Below are positions 10,714-23,371 of a DNA stretch of 64,000 bases, piece after piece. Under the pieces are notes generated by a model. That model searched no databases and was not told the origin of the DNA. It was given only the letters and a program-made list of their open reading frames with translations. Positions within the stretch are counted from its first letter, which is position 1. Every line of letters starts with the position of its first letter. A program made the position numbers and the translations under genes. The stretch comes from Tulasnella sp. 424 (lineage: Eukaryota > Basidiomycota > Agaricomycetes > Cantharellales > Tulasnellaceae): contig WSUB01000004.1 of assembly GCA_019633425.1 (NCBI GenBank), forward strand, positions 650,484 through 714,483. The letters run 5' to 3'.

Positions 10714-12438
10714 TCAGAACCGCTTGTTCATTCCCTTGAGGAAGTACATCACATAGACTTGGTAGGCAGCGGCAACCACACCTCCGAGCAAGATCAACTT
10801 GAACAGAGTGCCGAACCAACTGCCTTCTCCTTCTTTGCTTGCACTGAATGGGCTTTTACGACCTTTCTTGGGGGCCTCTTCGATCTGAAGGTTTGGTGGG
10901 TTGAGGACGATGGAGCTTGATGCGATGGAGATGACGCTGTTAGATGAAAGGGGGCGGAGAACGCAGGGGATGCGGTCAGTATACATACGGGATGGAAGGT
11001 AGAAGAACCTGTGGACGTTCAAACGTACTCATGAGCATCGTGAACTTCACCAGTAATGGCGGTTAATCCAAGATATGGCATCGCAGGTAACGAGATGTTC
11101 TTGATCTCGAAGCACGGAGTCCACTCGTCCCATCCCTTGTATTGCAGGAGGACCTGAGAAGGGATGATCAGATTCAGTCAAGCTCCCAGCTCGCTCCTAT
11201 CCAGTTTCCCTTACTTCGAGGCTCTTGTCCTTTTTGTACCTAATTCGAAGCATAGTCTTGATATCGTTTCGACGGATGCTCGCCTATTTACGTATTAGAC
11301 GTCGTTCCGATAATTGTGCCTGCCTGGTGGCGAAGGCGCAATGGGCGCACTCACAGAACAAGCACCCGCTGAATTTTTCTCTCCGTCGCCGCCTAGATCG
11401 TATTCCGTTCGCCCGTCACCGATCATAGCCATAATACGAGGGAAGGAGTACGAGTGCCGGGTGTTTGCGTAGGTGTCCAAGAATATGCCAACGCCTTCGA
11501 ATTTATCTGAAGGCATAGGAGTGTCAGCCTGTCGCGACGCTTCCTGCGAAGGCTGCAGAAACAATATTTCCTAACCTTTCGAACCGAACACAGGACCATA
11601 CTCCGCTCGAGATTTTGTTAGCCAGATGGCCATGCCGTCACCAAAGAGGTGACCTGAACCACCGCCGATCTGTTCATGGGTGTCCCCACGTAAGTTGGCC
11701 TGATCCATGCTCACATCAGGAGTATCAGGAATCCATACTTTGAATTCGATATCGATTTGGTAATTAGATGGTGTCAACGGTAAACGCGACCATAGCCATC
11801 CTGTTTCCGATTGTCTATCTTGGGTTAACTGAAAAACACAAGGTCGCGAACGAAACGTAAGACGGCCATGTCCATTTGGGGAAGTCTACGCGTGTAGAGA
11901 TGAGGGAGGGGGAAGTGCTCACTCGGATGTGCTTGTTGGTGTTCTGGTAGGTAAAGGCGCGTGGTACGCAGTGCAAGCGGCGACGTCAGCGGTGTCGACT
12001 AAAAAGCATGCCGATAAATTATACGCACGACGTAGGCTTCTCCACCAAAGTCAAACCAGCTGGTGTGACGATCCTCGTGAGCTCATGCTAGCAATCTCGA
12101 GTGCGCCGTTGCCGTTTTGCTCACCGATTTTGCAAGTCTTGATCCACGTACGGCGCGTAGATCGAGTGTGTTCTATACGATTCCCCCAAAGGCAGTGTTC
12201 AGTCTTTTATCCACTATCTATCACGTTACTTCCAGGGAAAGCGCACCGTAGTGGTACAAGCTATGAAAGGGTTCCCGCCAGCGAAATTAGCGACATGGAT
12301 CGAAGGCACAAGAGCCCACACAAGGAAATTCGATCCCCTTACAGTTTCTGGCGGCTCCTCCGGCTCTTCTTTCTTCTTCGCCGCCCAAACGACGGTCGCT
12401 GCTAGCAGTAAAGTGCAGAGGTTCGTTATTCGTAGCAT
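10714..12438 (-). CDS. L-type lectin cargo receptor (VIP36/ERGIC-53/Emp46-47 family)
   Basis: Ten exons (minus): 12438-12343, 12260-12247, 12172-12125, 12059-12029, 11943-11923, 11828-11576, 11506-11355, 11283-11215, 11153-11029, 10936-10714; 343 aa, all phases consistent. Signal peptide MLRITNLCTLLLAATVVWAA, then the lectin domain: RTHSIYAPYVDQDLQNRW, FGGEAYVNTNKHIRLTQDRQ, GDGMAIWLT, the Ca/sugar-site stretch GVGIFLDTYANTRHSYSFPR, and GEVHDAHD near the end of the beta sandwich. A single membrane helix (KLILLGGVVAAAYQVYVMYF) is followed by a short cytosolic tail FLKGMNKRF. Such proteins cycle between ER and Golgi and carry glycoproteins out of the ER. Exons of 14, 48, 31 and 21 nt in a row are unusual; the 14-nt exon is the least secure. 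Confidence 0.88.
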
Positions 12439-12620
12439 TCGTTTTTCCCAAGAAGAAGAAGGCACAATGAAGTCGGGGTATGAGGTGAAGAAGTGGGTAT
12501 TTGAAAGTAGACCGTTTCTGACGTGCGTTGTCGAATAACCAACACAAATATTACCTTCCTCGGCTTGCCGGTAATTTTGCTTGGAACTGACGCCCGGCCA
12601 CCAACTACTAAAATCCTCTG
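12439..12620. promoter_or_regulatory. Divergent promoter between the lectin gene and KRI1
   Basis: Only 182 bp separate the two start codons (12438 minus, 12621 plus), so the region must hold both promoters and both 5' leaders. No clear TATA box was seen. Confidence 0.6.
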
Positions 12621-15128
12621 ATGTCTTCGTCCGCATCGGACTCGGATGAAGGTCTACAGAAGACGATCAACATCGCACATGCAAAAGCTCTGAAATTGAA
12701 AAAGAAACGCGCACAAGAGACAAGTCAGAAGGAGAAACAAGAGCTTGCTCAAGGTACGAGCGAGACGCGATGAATTATGGAATGAGGCCAATGGAACTGT
12801 TGGTATCAGTTAGGAAACAATTTGGATCTGATATTGAAGAGAAGGATGGTCCTAGCGAGGAAAGCGACTCGGAGACGGAGGACGAAGATGGGGATGAATT
12901 CGACGCAGCGACGGATGTCGCCCTCCTCAAAACCCTGGCTTTGATTCAAAAGAAGGACCCGTCTATCTATGACACTACGACCAATGTGTTTGGAGGTAGG
13001 TTTTCATGCTCTTCTTCGTTGGTCGTGACGCTCATGCCTTCCTGGCTTCCGCAGAGATGGAGAAGCAGGTCTCAACAGCTGCACCGTCGAAGCGACCCAA
13101 GAAAAAGGTATTATCCATCGAGTTTTAATTAAAGAGTGTTCTGATAACATTAGTGTTTTAGGTCGATGAACCCTTGACGTACAAGGCGCAGTTAACTGCT
13201 GCTCTCCTCGGAAAGCCCAGCGACGAACAGGGACCTTCGGTACCGACATACGCAGAGGAGCAAGAAACCTTACGGCGGGAGACCATTTCCGCTTTTCACG
13301 GCGCAGTTGGTGATGGCGAGGATGAGGATGATGGATTGCTGGTATTGCGAAAGGAGGTCAAGGATGACGTTGAGGAGGACGATGAAGAGTATCGAACCTA
13401 TGTCCACAAGGAAGTGGGGGACATAAAGCAGCTGCTCTGGGTCGATGAAGACGCTCGCGCAGCTGTTCGACCAGATGATGAAGAAGAAGGGGCAGGGCAC
13501 GTCGTCGCCGAGAGCAGCAAGAAGAAAGAGAAACGGAAGAAGAAGCGCGAGCAGGATGAGGCTGAGCAGTTCCTCGCAAAGTGAGGCCTTTCCCCCAAAA
13601 CCTTGCTAACTCTTGACTTGCTAAACCTTTCTCGGAAAGCTATCTTCTCAACCGCGGTTGGATCGACCGGAAATCGAAAAAGGTCCCGACGATGGAGGAA
13701 GTTACGTCCAAGAAGGGCAAAGAGCGTGCCGTCGACGAGTTCGACGACGAACTGGACGAAGACTTTGAGGAGCTCGAAGAGGATTTTGAAGCAACGTACA
13801 ATTTCCGGTTTGAAGAGCCGTGAGTGCTCTTCAGTCTTCAGTCGTTTCTAATCGTTGATCTAATGTGCTAATCACCAATCTCAGCGATGGATCCAAGATT
13901 CCTCGACACCCTCGAAAGATTGAAACGCTTGCGCGCCGATCTGAAACAACTCGTAAAGAAGCTCGTGAACGACGAAAGCAACGTCAAGAAGAAGAATTCC
14001 AGAAAAAGAAAGAGGAAGTGCGCCGACAGAAGAACGAGAGGGTTAAAAACTTGAAGGAGAAATTGGAGGAGATTGGGAAGGAAGGCGGTTTGAATATGGC
14101 AGCGGGTAGGTACCATCTCAAGAGCCAAATCGTTCGTCAGTTCCGTAACCTGAACTCGCTTATTTTAGCCAAAGCGACTTTGGAGTCGTTGGATTTGGAT
14201 GGGGATTTTGATCCGGCAGAGTTCGACAAACAAATGGCAGCTATTTACGAGAACGATGCTCTGTACGACGATGAAGTGAGACGAAGCGTGGGCCAGGTAT
14301 ACCGAGCCTACTGACCTAGGTTCTACAGAGCATGGAAAAGCCGGAATGGGATGATGATCTTGCAATTTATAACGAAGCTATCGACGACGCGCCGGGAGGA
14401 TCCTATCAAGCTGTAAACGAGCATGGTGACATTGCACCACAAGACGACGATAATGATGAGCCAGAGGAAGCAGATTCTGGGAAAAAGAAGCGCAAGAAGA
14501 AAAAGAAGAAGAAGGGAGCGGATGTTCAACAAGATGCGGGTGTCGATGTCAACGAGATGGACGCCGACGTTGCACAACGGGAGCCAGATGACGAAGAGTG
14601 GGATGGGACAGAGGAAATGCGCAAACGAGTTCTAAACAAATACCTCGACGACATTTACAAACTAGACTTCAACGACATAGTGAGTTCCCAGTGTGGCGCT
14701 TGGAATATCAAGCCGACGAAACTGACTTCTCGCGCTCGTTAAAGGTCGCCGGCATGCCCACCCGATTCTCCTACATCCCTGTCCCCAAAGAACGATTCTC
14801 ACTTACTTCGGCGGAAATTCTTACGGCCACAGACAAGGAGTTGAATCAATACGTTGGAATGAAGCAACTCGCAGCTCACAAGCGGAAGCGTTCTGGATTC
14901 GACAAGCACCGATCCCAAAAGCTTTACGAACTTAAGAGAGCTATTTCCCGGAGATCCTGGAGCGGCGTCAGCGAATCATCCCAGAACCCTTCAAAAGAAA
15001 AGAGGAAGCGAACCAAGAAGCAGCTTCGCGAGCCTAAGCCGCAGGATGATTCTACGTCCATAGTCGCTGAAGATGGAGCACCCCGCAAGAGGCGACGGAA
15101 GGAGAGCCAAAAGATTCCTTCGTCCTAA
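12621..15128 (+). CDS. KRI1: KRI1-like ribosome biogenesis factor
   Basis: Exons 12621-12753, 12810-12995, 13055-13107, 13162-13580, 13640-13819, 13885-14275, 14329-14679, 14745-15128; 698 aa. Very charged, nucleolar-type sequence. KRI1 landmarks in order: KQFGSDIEE with acidic run, LIQKKDPSIYD, PLTYKAQ, the large acidic middle with NYLLNRGWIDRKSKK, EDFEATYNFRFEEPDGSKIP, the Lys/Glu/Arg coiled coil, EKPEWDDD, a Lys-rich stretch near 14485, and the C-terminal Kri1 domain (YKLDFNDIVAGMPTRFSYIP, with LNQYVGMKQLAAHKR). The protein binds Krr1 and is needed for 40S ribosome assembly. A plus-strand gene of ordinary housekeeping type. Confidence 0.95.
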
Positions 15129-15649
15129 CCACTCCCTGCGGGCAGATCTATTTTGAAAATCTATAAAATTCTCGCTTTATATAGGTCTGACGTCGTGAAT
15201 TTTTGTTCGCGTGCAAGGTACCGTAGTCGAAGGTTCGCTATGGATATCCCTGATTTCGTAGACGCCTTGGCTTGTCGACATACTACCTTCAGGGAACATC
15301 GTCCTTCATCTTGGCAGATGGGGTTCAATCGATCTATAGTTCTTGCTGCCACTTCGGAGACATGGTCCCTGTGTCGCAACCCCCCCCCCCCGGGGTCAAA
15401 GTCCTAGCTTCTGCCTGACCGCAACATGAGTTGGATTGACGATGACTATGCGAGCTAAATTGGATTGCAGGGAGATGATGGCAGTGAATGAAGGGCTACA
15501 TGAGGACGAAGGCAAAGATACATAGGACATCAAATTCGTTCTAGGCCAAATTATCCAAAGTCAGTTTAGCCTCTTTGCGACCTCCCGAGAGGCTTACCGA
15601 ATTACGGTTCGATTAGATTTACAGGACAAACACGGAGCAGTTGCTTCAC
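15129..15649. other. Convergent 3' region between KRI1 and methyltransferase A
   Basis: Contains the two 3' untranslated regions; no gene seen. A run of ten C begins near 15381. Confidence 0.5.
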
Positions 15650-17506
15650 TCACATTCCAGCAACCTCCTCGGGAGCTGATACGGTGCCAATCTCTGAAGC
15701 AGTGCCAAGCATACTTCCGCTGCCAACGTCTAGGGCCTGAGGCTCCTCCAGCCGTTCTTGCCATGGCAGCATATTTCGTACGGCCACAGTGTACTGCCAA
15801 CGACTGTAGGAGTGCACAGAGAGATCATGGAGCTCTTTCACCGCGTTCTACAGGGAAAACAGGGTGCACCAGATAAACTCTGGAAGTGCCCTCTCCAAGC
15901 TAAAGGTGAAAACTCACTGCTACCCACTGATCCACTTCAGCCTCCTTTTTACCATCACCCAAGAGGAGGGGCTTAAAATTGCCTAGAATACGGATACAGT
16001 CCTCCCGCATAAGGGCGGAAATGTACTGTTCTCGCTCAGACATATCTGGACACTGCTTTTGAGTTCATGGTGACAAAACAAAATCCTATCTTCCTTACTT
16101 TCTTTCCAGGGTCCTAGAGGGATGTACATTGATCTCGTCTTGGGATTCCGATAGTTCGGATTAGATTCTAGCCACCTGTTTGGAGAAGCAACTACATAAG
16201 CCAAAGCCGCGAGGCTCGAGAAAAAGCACTTTACCGTTGCCAGTGCAGAGAACTATCGATAGCGAAGTTTCCGCGATTGTGCAATGCCTTATAACATGCT
16301 GACCAAACGAATTGCAACCAGGTGAACCTGGGTGTATGGAGAGTCAGCCTAAGGGGGACGAGACTCGTTGATTTCAAGCGTACCCTTCCTCTCCCGGCTC
16401 CCGTGTTGGAAGAGGCTCGCCCTGGGCGTCGTACATTTGCTGAAGGGACCGAAAGGGTTACAAAAGGCTTGAGGACTACAGAATAAACGTGGCGAGCTTA
16501 CTATAGAACCGTTTACAAGCAGCAGGACACCGTTCGGTCTGAGTGTCCTCGCGATCTCGTAGAGCCAAGTTTCAAAGTCGTTGATTCCTTGATTCGCACT
16601 TCTCATGTGTACTACGTTGAAGGCGTTTTCGTAATGGACGAAAGACAAGTTTGCGTCGTCGACTTCAAATCGGCAGTTCTCCGGCACGTCTGCGTCTGTG
16701 AGCAGGACGGGAGGAACGATGTCCAGCCCGACAACGTCAACGTGTGGGAACTGGACAGCCATGTCGATTGCCCTATCAATTCAAATCAGGAACAAAAATA
16801 AGCCTTCACCCTGTGGCTTCGGCCGATTATTCGCTGACCATCGTCCAGAGCCCGTTCCTACGTCCAAGACGGCAGGTGGCACTTCGAGATTCGGCTTGAG
16901 GGCGGCCTCCACGAGATGTTTTGACGCATAGAGACTTCCAAGAAACAGTCTCAGGGCTAAGTGCTGGATATCGAGCCTAGAGTGCTCATGGTCGTCGGCG
17001 GGGAGCCTGTCCAGGCGCTGTTAGAGGAATAATGGGAATCATCGGATATTCGGTGGAAAGGGCTTACATATACAGGTCAGATTGGTTGTTGAACGCTCGA
17101 CCGTGCATCGTCTTGAACTGATTGTGGTAAGCAAATTCGCTGGGTCAGGTCAACTGATCGGATTGCGGATTTTTGGCACCTTACTAAATGTCCGTCCGCT
17201 ATGTAAGACTGTTGTGAGCTTCGTGTGTTTGCCTGGAGAGTGCGACTGGATCGACGTACCAGAGGAGTGAAAGCTGACCAGCGATGGGGCATCTGACATT
17301 ACGGAGGGAGCTGGACGCCGCTTTTTCTGCACAGTTTTGAAGTCCCGCATAGATATCGAATCATCGGGGTAGATGGTGGAAACCGCGTCGTCCAACTGGA
17401 TAGCCCCTCCCCCTCCCGCAACGCTACTTCCGAGATCCATGTCAGACCCCGAATCGCTCCAGTCATCTGCAATGGGTACATCGTCGTCCACGGTCGGATG
17501 GGACAT
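15650..17506 (-). CDS. SAM-dependent methyltransferase A (LaeA/UMTA-like)
   Basis: Ten exons (minus): 17506-17260, 17198-17185, 17117-17068, 17006-16839, 16772-16502, 16439-16384, 16327-16235, 16175-16099, 16045-15918, 15847-15650; 433 aa. An acidic, Ser-rich N-terminus (about 85 residues) precedes the Rossmann-fold domain: motif I VLDVGTGSGRWAIDMA, post-I acidic VVGLDIVPP, motif II region FNVVHMRSANQGINDFETWL, and RTLRPNGVLLLV. The C-terminal half (QFVWSACYKALHNRGNFAID, WLESNPNYRNPKTRSMYIPL) is shared with the neighbouring paralogue. Agaricomycetes have many such LaeA-like methyltransferases of unknown substrate. Exon 2 is only 14 nt. Upstream paralogue B has the same strand and the same introns. 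Confidence 0.87.
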
Positions 17507-18575
17507 GGGAGACTGACCCTCAACCACAGAAAAGGGGGCTAGAAGATCACTGATTGAAGCAGTGAACGAGGCACAAGAGAGGTCGTGGAAGGACTGAAGA
17601 ATTCGTGCGTGCAGGACTGATCACGGCCAGGAGGCCGGGTGGCTTTTGAGGAAAACTACCGAAGTTGATGAAACATCGATCCCTGCCTAGGCAAAATGCC
17701 TTGTGCGTGCCACGTGGTTTGCGACGGCGATGTCATGGCAGCCAGTCCATCCCCTGGACCCCCCATCAGAGCCCTCAGGACCAAAAGCTTTGGCGAGAAT
17801 CGATATCAGAAGGCTCGTATGAAAATTCTCACCACAATGGCTTTGGAGGCTGCAATGGAATGCGTAGCGGGACTTCATTTCCCCCGTCAAGAGCCAAACC
17901 CAGGACGTGAAATTAAAATTGCTTTGAGAGCAATCCAGACCATCAAATTCTGAAGGACAATTTGACAAAGCGTTTTGCCAACTGCGACCGTAGGTGTAAG
18001 ATTGCCACGCCTTTCAGTCGAGAATCAAGGATGACCCGACGTCCATCGCAGTGGATTCATAAATCCTAAGCTAACTCGACAAGTGCCACGTGTACATTAC
18101 CACAGTAAAATTGCGTGTATCACTGGGTCAGAGTTTGGGGGAGGGTCGAGGTGCTCTCGCAGGTCACGGGATTGAAGTTTCTCCCCCACAAAATGAGGCT
18201 CGTTCCTCTTGGGGACAAAAGGAGACACCTAGAAATCAGAAACCTTAATTGAAAACATAACCTGAACAAAACGGAAAAGCTATCAATTACTGATATGCTG
18301 TTTATTTGAGCCGACTCTTTCGTGGTTGATCTGTTTCTCGGGAAGGTGGGGCTTTCACGGCATAACAGACCGCAGCACGAGCAAGAGTGGCCGTGCCGAG
18401 CTACGAAGCAAGGAGTTTCATCAAATACATGGTTGTGTAAATGAAGACACGACTGGACCTCAGATGCGCCCTGGGCAGAACTGTAGACACAACTGGTGAC
18501 CCCGTGATATTTACACACCGCCAGGGCCGGCGAACCTGTTAGGTTACCAATTCCCCAGCTCCCGAAACAGTTTGG
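17507..18575. other. Spacer between the two methyltransferase genes
   Basis: About 1.07 kb holding the promoter of gene A and the 3' region of gene B. Short open frames on both strands lack any recognisable domain or conservation. Confidence 0.4.
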
Positions 18576-20386
18576 CTACATACTGGAGACCCCCTCCGGT
18601 CCCGATGTGACGTCTGACCCGGATCCTAGGAGACTTTCCGCTCCAGAAACCAGAGGTTGAGGCGCTTCCAGCCGTTCTTGCCACGGTCGGGTATTTCGTA
18701 CGGCGACTGAGTACTGCCAGCGACTATTACTATGTATAGTCAGGTCTTCAAGCTCTTTTATTGCATTCTAAGGGACGCCGCACCCTGCATTTTGAGTAAC
18801 ACAATTTCCACCAATGTCCAGGGAGACTCACCCCAATCCATAAATCTACGTTTATCTCCTCCGCACCATCAGCCAAAAGTAAGGGCTTTTGATTTCTCAG
18901 GATGCGAATGCAGTCCTCTCGCATCAGATTCGCAATATATGTTTCTCGCTGGGACATATCTGGCGGCAGTCGCTTCAGCTCGAGAGCGAAACAAAAGAGG
19001 GTACTCGCCATACCGAGTTTCCATGGTCCTAATGGAATAAACATCGACCTCGTTCTGGGATCGCGGTAATTGGGGTTCGATTCTAACCATCTATTTAAAA
19101 ATAAATCGGCATAAGGGAATTCCATACACGCGTCGACCGACCTTTGCCAGTGCAAGCAGCTATCTACCGAGAAATTTCCTCGGTTGTGTAATGCTCTGTA
19201 AGTTGCCGACCAAACGTACTGGAGCCATGTAAAGCTAAAGCAGCAAGGTCATCATGATCAGGGTGTTTGGACTCATCACGTCTAGCGCTCACCCTTCTTC
19301 GCCCGGTTGAGTGGTCGGAAGAGGTTGACATTTTGCATCGTATATTTGCTGGATAGACATGACTAAGTTATCTATTGTTGCGCTACGACAAGGTGAAACG
19401 TACCGGGATCCCAGTTACCAATAGTAAAATACCGTTTGGTCTCAAGGTCCTTGCAATCTCGTAAACCCAAGACTCGAAGTCGTTGATGCCCAGCTGTGCC
19501 GCTCGCATGTGTACGACATTGAATGCACCTCCATAGTGAGCAAGCGATAGGTTTGCGTCATCGACTTCGAATCGGCAGTTTTCAGGAACGTCTGCGTCCG
19601 TCAAGAGCGCTGGGGGCACAATGTCCAATCCGACCACGTCTGCATGAGGAAATTGGAGAGCCATATCGACAGCCCTGGTTCAAGTGGCTGATTAGTATTA
19701 TAGAAAAAATTTGCGAAGACCCTCACCATCGTCCCGAGCCGGTGCCTACGTCGAGGACCGCGGGCCGTGGTTGTGTACTTAGTTGCAAAGCAGTCTCGAC
19801 GAGATGCTTGGAAGCGTAGAGACTTCCCAAGTGAAGCCTCAGAGCTACGTGTTGGATATCCAGTCGAGCGTGCTCGTCATCGTCTGCAGGAAGCCTAAAC
19901 AGACGTCATTGGGTTGAGCGAGTTTTGGCCCGGAGGTGCACGGGAAGCATGATCGCTTACATATACAGATCAGACTGGTTGTTAAATTCCCGACCGTGGA
20001 CCGTCTTAAACTACAATCAAAAAGAATACACATATGAAGCGAATCGCTAGTAAAGTTGGACTTCGGACGCACAAGAGGTCCGTCCGCTAGCGTATCGCTG
20101 ATGTCATCGTCTGTTTAAGGGCCCAGGAGTGACGGAAAGACATACCAAATGAATGAAAGCTCACCAGCGACGGTGTCTCCGAGGCTTCGGAAGGTGCAAG
20201 ATGCCGCTTCTTCTGGGAGGCAACGAGCCCTCGCATAGATATCGAGTCATGGGGGTAAACAGTAGAGACGGTGTCGTTCAGATGGGAGGCACTGCGCGAA
20301 ATCGTGCTTCGAAGCTCTGCGTCGCCCGAGGCATCCGACAATGGCACATCTTCGTTGTCATAGACTGCCCGAGATGGAGCGTTCAT
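18576..20386 (-). CDS. SAM-dependent methyltransferase B (paralogue of A)
   Basis: Ten exons (minus): 20386-20146, 20086-20073, 20010-19961, 19894-19727, 19674-19404, 19348-19293, 19234-19142, 19090-19014, 18959-18832, 18767-18576; 429 aa. Exons 2-9 have exactly the same lengths as in gene A, proving tandem duplication. Motif I VLDVGTGSGRWAVDMA, VVGLDIVPPALL, RTLRPNGILLLV and WLESNPNYRDPRTRSMFIPL are present. The N-terminal Ser/Asp-rich tail and the C-terminal tail (after NTRPWQERLE) are the diverged parts. The intron between exons 8 and 9 is also open in this gene, so an isoform that retains it is possible. Confidence 0.87.
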
Positions 20387-21473
20387 CAAAGGAAGCGCCT
20401 TGTGATGTTGGGGAGGTTCTGGGAGCGCCTGGGAAGGTCGCTGAGGCAATTATGAGATTCGCCTTCGTGGCAGGCCCGTGGTACTAATGTGTGCTAATAA
20501 TAACTGTCTTCCGGTCATGTGAGATCTCCCTTACTTCAAGCGTTCCCCTCGTCTGGATCGGGCCACGTGGTCGGACAGTGAGGTGCCAATACTCGGGTGC
20601 GTGTTGCACGGCACGTACCGGCGTGAGCTTCATCCATCATTCAAAAGCAGAATGTTGGATCCCAAGCCAAGCCGGACGATACCTTGGAAAACGCTTAACG
20701 CGTGCTGATTTTTATTTATTTGTATGTTTCTCTCTCTGTGCGCGTCGATTCACTTTGTTTGTCTATTTCTGTCTGATATTTACCATTCGGATGGAGGTCT
20801 GTTCCATCCGTACGGTCTCGTCTCATTTCACGTAAAGCCAGTTTCCGTCGTTCTTATATTATCGCGATTTCTTGTTCTCACGTACCTCAATTCAAGTTTT
20901 TACCGAATCGGCGAGGGATGCCTATTCCTCTGCTGATCATTCTTCCGTTACCCTACCCGCTCTCTTGTACACTAGTGTTTATTATGACAGTTGATTAGCT
21001 AGGCTAAATAAGTTGAAGTACCGAATTGCTGAGGCACAAATCTACAATGGCGCCGGGATTTTCGGTCCCCTCGACGAACCCCGTGCCTGAAAGGTCAAAG
21101 GCCGCGACCGAAGGCTGAAAAAGGAAAGGCCCACAACACGTACGCGGTTTTGCATCATCCTCCACCGAGTTCATGACCTCCACCGTGTCTGCCACGGTTA
21201 TCTCCACCCTACGCCTTCTTTCGACTTGGTGAGCGTAAGCAACATTGGCCAATTCAGTGGAGGACACACTGTGTCCGTACGTGGCCTTTTTGAGGCTGCT
21301 CGCGACCTTATTGGGACACCGGAACACGATAGAACGGCGACGCGTATAAATGACCAGAAATGCAAAGGCTCTGGATCTCCTCAATACTAAGGAACTCTTA
21401 GACATACAACGTTCCCTCTCTCTCAATCGCTTCAGCTTTCACGTCCTCTGCAAATTTAGATCCTACAACACCC
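20387..21473. promoter_or_regulatory. Divergent upstream region of methyltransferase B and the aldo/keto reductase
   Basis: About 1.09 kb between two start codons pointing apart. A TATA-type word TATAAAT is at 21345-21351, 123 nt before the reductase ATG, with an inverted CCAAT (ATTGG) at 21311. A 140-codon minus-strand open frame near 21004-21426 has no recognisable domain. Confidence 0.45.
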
Positions 21474-23011
21474 ATGGCCGACACAAGCAACCAACAGCAA
21501 CCTCCCATGGGGTATGTCCGGTTGGGCAAGTCAGGTCTTAAGGTCTCCAAAGTTATATTGTACGTTGCTTCCCGAACTTGGCGGCATCAAATCATAAACG
21601 ACGTGTTTTGCTAGGGGATGCATGACCTACGGCTCACCCAAGTGGGATGACTGGGTTCTCGAAGAAGAAAAAGGTTGAAATTTTGGTCCAATGGGCGGCT
21701 CTGTTCGACTCACCGGCTTAAATTCACTTCAGGGGTGGAACACATCAAGGCAGCCTATGATATGGGCATCAACGCTTTCGACACAGCGAATATATATTCC
21801 AACGGTTTGTCTGAGGTTGTTTTGGGCAAAGCCATCAAGAAATACAACCTGCCTCGGGATGAAATTGTCGTGATGACCAAGTTCTGTTACGCCGTGCCCC
21901 GAGACACAGATTTTGGTGGATGGCTGTTAGCCGGTCCAGCTGAACTTGACAGTATGAGGTACACCAACCAGTACGGTGCCAGTCGTAAAGTAAGCAAAAT
22001 CGACTAGCGCGACAGCTCCTTCATTTCTTATGACTTGAATATTCCCTCTACAGCACATATTCGAGGCTATCAAGCACTCGTTGCAACGCCTCCAGCTCGA
22101 CTACGTTGATGTGTACCAGCGTGCGTGAGGATTTCCCTCTCCGTGTATAGCCATTCACGCTATTCCTCAAATAGTCCATCGTTTTGATCCCAACACTCCG
22201 ATCGAAGAAACCATGCAAGCTCTTCACGATGTCGTTAAAGCGGGCTACGCGAGATATATCGGCATGTCCTCGTGCTATGCTTGGCAGTGTAAGTGAACCT
22301 CCATCCACTCTTCCTTCGTTTCTTGCTCATCAAACCTGCATCTAGTCCATAAGATGCAGGCCTACGCTCGCGAACACGGTCTGACTCAGTTCATCTCCAT
22401 GCAAAACTACCACAACGCGGTATACCGTGAAGAGGAGAGGGAAATGACGCCCCTCCTTCAGGACATGGGTGTTGGCATGATTCCCTGGTCTCCCTTAGCC
22501 AGAGGTTTCCTTACTCGGCCCATTGAAGCGGAGACAACCAGAGGTCAATCGGACATGTAAGTCTTCGAACGTTCGATCGAGACGGGATGGAGTTGATCGA
22601 CCCTTATGGCAGGTTTTGGAAGGTCACAGGATGGGATGCAGCCAAGGACGAACCTTCACTTGAGATCAATAAGCGGTACGCATATAAAAGCTTTTAATGG
22701 TTAGACTTTATGACCGAGTATTTGAAAATAGCGTTGCTGAGATTGGGAAGAAATATGGGGTTAGCATGGCCCAAGTTGCCCTTGCTTGGTCGCTCTCTAA
22801 GCCATTCATGACGGCGCCAATCATCGGAACGTCGAGCTTGGAGAAACTGAAGGACACCATCCGTAAGGCGACCTTCTTCTGCTGGTCTCGGGAATTTTTT
22901 CGCTAACCATTGCTCGGTGTTCCAGGCGGAGCAAATCTAAAGCTCAGCGAAGAAGATATCAAGGCTATCGACGAGCCCTACAAGCCCAAGCCCATCACTG
23001 GGCACTGGTAG
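21474..23011 (+). CDS. Aldo/keto reductase
   Basis: Nine exons: 21474-21559, 21615-21673, 21733-21989, 22054-22120, 22175-22288, 22346-22556, 22613-22675, 22705-22862, 22926-23011; 366 aa. N-terminal [20 protein letters not shown], catalytic Asp and Tyr in [12 protein letters not shown], Lys in VVMTKF, His in [14 protein letters not shown] (the AKR tetrad), then [12 protein letters not shown] and the NADP-binding C-terminus ([17 protein letters not shown]). The order of motifs fits the fungal AKR branch acting on aryl or aliphatic aldehydes and ketones; the substrate is unknown. The intron between exons 7 and 8 is only 29 nt (22676-22704); it has GT-AG ends and removing it restores phase. Without its removal a stop follows, so the gene depends on this very short intron. 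Confidence 0.85.
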
Positions 23012-23371
23012 TAGTCGAGCAGAGTACCCGTACGGCATTCATTAATCCAACGACATGTGTGCATTGAATCTTAGAGGGCGTGCTCTCGAGGCTGCCGCGA
23101 CTTTCCACGAAACGGCGCGAGGAGAGATGACTGAGGTAAAATGTCGCTTATTGAGTCTGTGATGCATTTTGTCTTTTTTCCCCTTGGCCCGGCCGAGTAG
23201 GATTCCCTGTCTGAGGCATTTTGCCCTCGCACTTGGCGCTCGAAACGGTTAACAAATGGTCCTTTAGGTCGTCTTCGTCGTTAACGTCTCGAGAGCGTCT
23301 AATCGACTCTTGGAAGGTAATTTACAACATGGAAGCTTTAGTGGAATCGATTTAGGTAAGACACCGGCTGT

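Noticed and set aside
17665..17968. Open frames on both strands between the methyltransferases
   Set aside because: No similarity to the flanking paralogues and no family signature.
21004..21426. Minus-strand open frame of 140 codons between methyltransferase B and the reductase
   Set aside because: Composition and position fit the divergent promoter region; no motif recognised.
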